This document shows positions 41,950 to 43,919 of a DNA stretch of 43,919 bases, piece by piece. The translations under genes and the position numbers were made by a program. Under the pieces are notes generated by a model. It saw nothing but the letters and a program-made list of their open reading frames with translations. It was not told where the DNA came from and searched no databases. How positions within the stretch are numbered: position 1 is the first letter of the stretch; the number at the start of each line of letters is the position of its first letter. Source of the stretch: G020353115 sp964389685 (GTDB taxonomy: Bacteria > Bacteroidota > Bacteroidia > Bacteroidales > VadinHA17); the NCBI GenBank assembly GCA_964389685.1, contig CAYMFM010000029.1, positions 1-43,919 on the forward strand, written 5' to 3'.

Positions 41950-43698
41950 ATGGCATTCGGATGGAAAAATAGTCTCCTGTTATTATCCTCACTTGAGTTG
42001 TTGTTAATTTCTAACGGATTATCCGGACAGGAGGCAGGTCAGTATCGATATGACGATATGATAAACGTTAAGGCAGATGACCTTTATACATTTCCACAAT
42101 TCGTTGTTGAAAGCAGTGAACAGACTACTGCGGGATATTATTTATTTGAAATATTAACCTATCTGGCCATTATAGATCACTTTGGAAACCCATTATTTTA
42201 CAAGAAAATCCCAGAAGGAGCCAAGAATTTTGAATCTCAACCAGATGGATCCTACTCCTATTATGCAAATTCCAGTAGTGGATTCCTGGTGATGAACGAA
42301 AATTTTCAAATCACTGACACATTCACAAAGGTCAATGACGGAGGCATCAATTCTCATGAATTCAACATCCTGGAAAACGGGAATTATATCGTGCTGGGTT
42401 ACGATCGCCGGGTGGTTGACATGAGCCAGTATGTTGAGGGTGGAAAGGTTTATGCTACCGTTGCAGGGATGGTTTTCCAGGAGCTTGATCCTGGCAAGAA
42501 TCTTTTGTTTGAATGGAATAGCTGGGATCACATCTCTTTCATGGACAGCGATCCGTACATGGTGGATCTTACAACCCAGGCGATTGACTACATTCATCCA
42601 AATTCCATCGTATTGGACAGTGATGGGAATTTTTTGCTCACGAGCAGGCACCTGAGCGAGGTAACGAAAATAGACCGGGTAACAGGCGAGATCGTCTGGC
42701 GCATGGGAGGTGTGAAGAATGAATTTGATTTTGTGAACGACACAATGGGTTTTTCAGCACCCCACTCTGCAATCCGTTTGCCAAACGGGAACATTGCCCT
42801 CTTTGATAACGGGAATGGACACGAACCGAAACATTCCAGAGGTGTGGAATATGAGATTCATGAAGTTGAAAAAACAGCGCTGCTAATTCGGGAATGCAAG
42901 GAATCACCAGAAACCTATTCGGAAATAATGGGAAGTATTGCCTCCTTGCCAGGAAATCACCTTGTAGTTGGATGGGGTAAAAATAGTGAGGATGGGTTTA
43001 TAAGTGAGTTTGACGAAGAGGGGCAAATGATAACAAAAATTAGCATTTCATCCGAAGAGAATTTTGCGAAGAGTTATAAAATATCGTACATGGACAAGTT
43101 TCAGTTTTTTATTGTCCCGGATGAAGATACACTCGATTTCGGATATGTCGAAACGGGTGATTCATCTGTGCTTATTGTTGAACTTGTGAACCAGGGAACA
43201 GATCCTGCTACATTGTTTGCCCTTACTGATCAATCGGAACAGTTTGGGATAGTAAATTCCCTCCCGGTCCAGATTGAAGGAGGTGGTAATTATCAAATAA
43301 GCCTCAGGTATAAACCCACTGGTATCGGGGATATCATTAGCCCGGTGTATCTTAATTTCAGGTTGGACTTAACCATTGATGAAGAACATATGGTTGCCTG
43401 CCGGCTTATGCTTCAGGGATCTTCCCCATTAGTATCCACAACCGGAAAAAATGCTTATGGCACTGGAATAGATGTTTGTCCGAATCCGTTTCATGACCGG
43501 GTTACGGTTGCAAATACGCAGGATATTGAGGTAATAATCATCTGGTCAATCACGGGGGAGAGAATGTTTCAGATGGGAAATACAGGCCAGGAGCAGATTG
43601 TTCTGGATCAGAATCTGTTGAATCCGGGGTTTTATATTTTTGAGTTCCGCTACAGGGATGGTATACAGGAATATGTTAAGATGGTGAAAGGAGGATGA
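41950..43698 (+). CDS. Arylsulfotransferase-like (ASST) protein with type IX secretion sorting domain
   Basis: A 582-residue protein with signal peptide (LLLLSSLELLLISNGLSG). Residues about 45-385 form an ASST-type beta-propeller, with the conserved histidines in INSHEFNILENGNYIVLG (His136), DYIHPNSIVLDSDGNFLLTS (His216) and SAPHSAIRLPNGNIALFDNG (His272). These are the positions where ASST enzymes carry catalytic histidines that move a sulfuryl group between aryl donors and acceptors. Residues about 390-485 resemble an ASPM/SPD-2/Hydin-type Ig module (LDFGYVETGDSSVLIVELVN). The last 80 residues (VCPNPFHDRVTV, then NPGFYIFEF and YVKMVKGG) are a type A T9SS C-terminal signal. It should be exported by T9SS to the cell surface. 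The substrate is unknown. Confidence 0.9.
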   Translation: MAFGWKNSLLLLSSLELLLISNGLSGQEAGQYRYDDMINVKADDLYTFPQFVVESSEQTTAGYYLFEILTYLAIIDHFGNPLFYKKIPEGAKNFESQPDGSYSYYANSSSGFLVMNENFQITDTFTKVNDGGINSHEFNILENGNYIVLGYDRRVVDMSQYVEGGKVYATVAGMVFQELDPGKNLLFEWNSWDHISFMDSDPYMVDLTTQAIDYIHPNSIVLDSDGNFLLTSRHLSEVTKIDRVTGEIVWRMGGVKNEFDFVNDTMGFSAPHSAIRLPNGNIALFDNGNGHEPKHSRGVEYEIHEVEKTALLIRECKESPETYSEIMGSIASLPGNHLVVGWGKNSEDGFISEFDEEGQMITKISISSEENFAKSYKISYMDKFQFFIVPDEDTLDFGYVETGDSSVLIVELVNQGTDPATLFALTDQSEQFGIVNSLPVQIEGGGNYQISLRYKPTGIGDIISPVYLNFRLDLTIDEEHMVACRLMLQGSSPLVSTTGKNAYGTGIDVCPNPFHDRVTVANTQDIEVIIIWSITGERMFQMGNTGQEQIVLDQNLLNPGFYIFEFRYRDGIQEYVKMVKGG

Positions 43699-43919
43699 GG
43701 CGGACATTATCCGGTGTTGGGTAATGAAAAGTCATTGGGTAGTTTACCAAAAATTTGCAACCCGAGTTGAAATCGGGTCGCGAAGACTGGCCAGACGGCT
43801 AAAAACTTATGAGTATTTGCAAAAACCCCAGGGGTTTCTGAACCCCCTGGGGTTTAAAGAATTACTAAGATTCGTAGAGGTGAAGACGCGTAAAAAATAT
43901 CTACCAATGTCCCGCTCCT
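43699..43919. repeat. Downstream non-coding end with hairpins
   Basis: After the last gene, AACCCGA-GTTGAAA-TCGGGT at about 43760-43778 is a short hairpin. AACCCCAGGGG pairs with CCCCTGGGGTT at about 43824-43853. Neither has a T run. No coding sequence is seen before the window ends. Confidence 0.5.

Overview
The window reads as chromosomal DNA of a member of the Bacteroidota, probably class Bacteroidia. Three tandem SusC/SusD outer-membrane importer pairs, a type IX secretion gene (porD), a secreted enzyme with a type IX C-terminal sorting domain, a Bacteroidota-type RNA polymerase omega subunit, many lipoproteins and AT-rich leaders without strong Shine-Dalgarno sequences all point there. 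The species cannot be named from the sequence alone. Coding density is only moderate: a dozen gaps of 0.3 to 1 kb are filled with small palindromes, tandem repeats and terminators.

Layout. 1-366 is repeat-rich non-coding DNA. 367-2341 (minus) encodes a polytopic membrane protein and an exported protein with a probable NADase-type glycan-binding domain. 2423-3648 (minus) is an ECF sigma factor coupled to a five-helix membrane protein. 3792-4487 (plus) is a DUF1080 lipoprotein. 4488-5525 is a dense field of hairpins. 5526-6587 encodes a secreted Ser/Arg-rich protein with an OB-like C-terminal domain. 6891-8651 (minus) is a lipoprotein esterase and 9053-10297 (minus) is an alpha-oxoamine synthase.

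10536-15521 (plus) is a housekeeping and envelope cluster in the order bamD, rpoZ, coaBC, porD, recN. Here coaBC is split by a one-base length difference in an A11 run. 16333-17685 (minus) is an Omp85-like barrel. 17836-19692 is a TPR, transmembrane and LuxR-like HTH regulator just upstream of the first SusCD pair (20047-24690). The histidine-degradation genes hutI (25360-26601) and ftcD (27086-28774) follow.

Two more SusCD pairs (29600-34334 and 35837-40473) share an almost identical 5' leader. A convergent exported MORN-repeat gene and an 11-bp tandem repeat array lie between them. The third pair is followed by a small Ig-like lipoprotein. The window ends with an arylsulfotransferase-like enzyme carrying a type IX sorting domain (41950-43698).

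How the genes fit together. The SusCD pairs should import nutrients across the outer membrane, but no glycoside hydrolase, lyase or sulfatase is visible beside them, so their substrates are unknown. hutI plus ftcD convert imidazolonepropionate to glutamate and one-carbon tetrahydrofolate units. BamD, PorD and the Omp85-like barrel concern outer-membrane biogenesis and secretion, and the terminal sulfotransferase is a likely cargo of the PorD-dependent system.

The most unusual content is non-coding: covarying 28-bp palindromes, two 11-bp (one helical turn) repeat arrays in opposite orientation, a 22-bp array placed exactly at a susC promoter, and recurrent GC-rich palindromes. No CRISPR array, phage, intact insertion sequence, rRNA or tRNA was found.
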